From Fluviispira multicolorata (lineage in GTDB: Bacteria; Bdellovibrionota_B; Oligoflexia; Silvanigrellales; Silvanigrellaceae): a DNA stretch of 64,000 nt. Below, piece after piece: positions 63,786 to 64,000 of this stretch (within the stretch, counting starts at the first letter, position 1; each line of letters starts with the position of its first letter). A program made the translations under genes and the position numbers. The notes below the pieces were generated by a model. The model was not told where the DNA came from. It made no database searches and worked only from the letters and a program-made list of their open reading frames with translations. The DNA is taken from assembly GCF_009208585.1 (NCBI RefSeq), contig NZ_WFLN01000009.1, positions 62,001 through 126,000 on the forward strand, written 5' to 3'.

Positions 63786-64000
63786 TTATTTGTTTTGTTC
63801 TTCAACAAGTTCCACGAGCACTCCCCCCGTTGAATGTGGGTGAATAAATATGATGCGTGTATTGTGAGCACCATATCGTGGAGCTTCATCAATAAGCCTA
63901 ATATTGTTTTTTTTCAAATGCTGAATCCATTCATCTAAATTATCAACTTCGAGAGCGATGTGCTGTACACCAGATCCCTTTGTTTCTAGGAATTTAGCTA
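63786..64000 (-). CDS. Methylmalonyl-CoA epimerase-like protein (partial, 5' part outside window)
   Basis: Only the last 71 codons are present, ending at TAA (63788-63786). KGSGVQHIALEVDNLDEW and IFIHPHSTGGVLVELVEE match the C-terminal half of the glyoxalase-fold methylmalonyl-CoA epimerase, including the metal-binding His and Glu. It interconverts D- and L-methylmalonyl-CoA. Other glyoxalase/VOC proteins are possible but the HPxSTGGVLVEL motif is characteristic. Confidence 0.85.
   Translation of the reverse strand, partial: AKFLETKGSGVQHIALEVDNLDEWIQHLKKNNIRLIDEAPRYGAHNTRIIFIHPHSTGGVLVELVEEQNK

Noticed and set aside
1-64000. CRISPR arrays, tRNA, rRNA or insertion sequences
   Set aside because: I saw no regularly spaced direct repeats with unique spacers, no cloverleaf-like sequence with TTCRA arms, and no transposase or terminal inverted repeats.

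Overview
The window is AT-rich (roughly one third G+C by eye) and densely coded on both strands. It carries a standard bacterial core: rimP-nusA-L7Ae-infB-rbfA-truB, rpmE-prfA-prmC, carA-carB-argF, metN-metI-metQ, sbcD-sbcC, lepB, bamD, fabF, trxB and lysC. Lipoproteins, a BamD and a signal peptidase indicate a Gram-negative cell. Very low G+C, an IF2 with a very long linker and the general gene content suggest a Bdellovibrio/Oligoflexia-like lineage such as the Silvanigrellales. That placement is inference; no 16S rRNA gene is present. I saw no tRNA, rRNA, CRISPR array, insertion sequence or prophage.

Layout. 1-1260: on the minus strand, a small unit that looks like a peptide-modification system. 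It has a promoter, a palindrome, a 29-codon peptide gene, a hairpin, and an E1-like adenylating enzyme with an N-terminal peptide-binding domain that resembles microcin C MccB and runs off the left edge. 1530-4000: trxB, a secreted hypothetical, yraN. 4060-11720: the translation/transcription operon. 11730-18110: an ABC-F ATPase, a secreted leucine-rich-repeat protein, a decayed MFS transporter with three lesions (one a clean 14-bp tandem duplication), a small secreted protein and an intact MFS transporter. 18150-29350: prmC/prfA/rpmE, lipoate ligase, HAD phosphatases, fabF, an ion antiporter, an S9 peptidase and a VTT membrane protein.

29460-39940: carA-carB-argF-pirin, followed by a compact four-gene cassette with its own promoter: a heme-oxygenase-like diiron enzyme, two ATP-grasp ligases and an MFS exporter. 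This looks like a small amino-acid-derived natural-product pathway. A 960-residue protein with a helical, possibly pore-forming N-terminal half lies convergent to it. 43000-50370: lepB, a SpecificRecomb-family membrane protein, two tandem PhnD-like binding proteins and the methionine importer metNIQ. 50660-54120: lysC, an NsrR-like regulator paired with a VC0807-family membrane protein, and an O-methyltransferase. 54147-64000: a repeat-containing lipoprotein, an ABC-2 exporter, sbcC, sbcD, bamD and the C-terminal part of a methylmalonyl-CoA epimerase.

The best candidates for an undescribed system are the peptide/E1 pair at the left edge and the diiron-oxygenase/double ATP-grasp/exporter cassette at 35.5-39.9 kb. 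The large toxin-like protein next to that cassette comes third.
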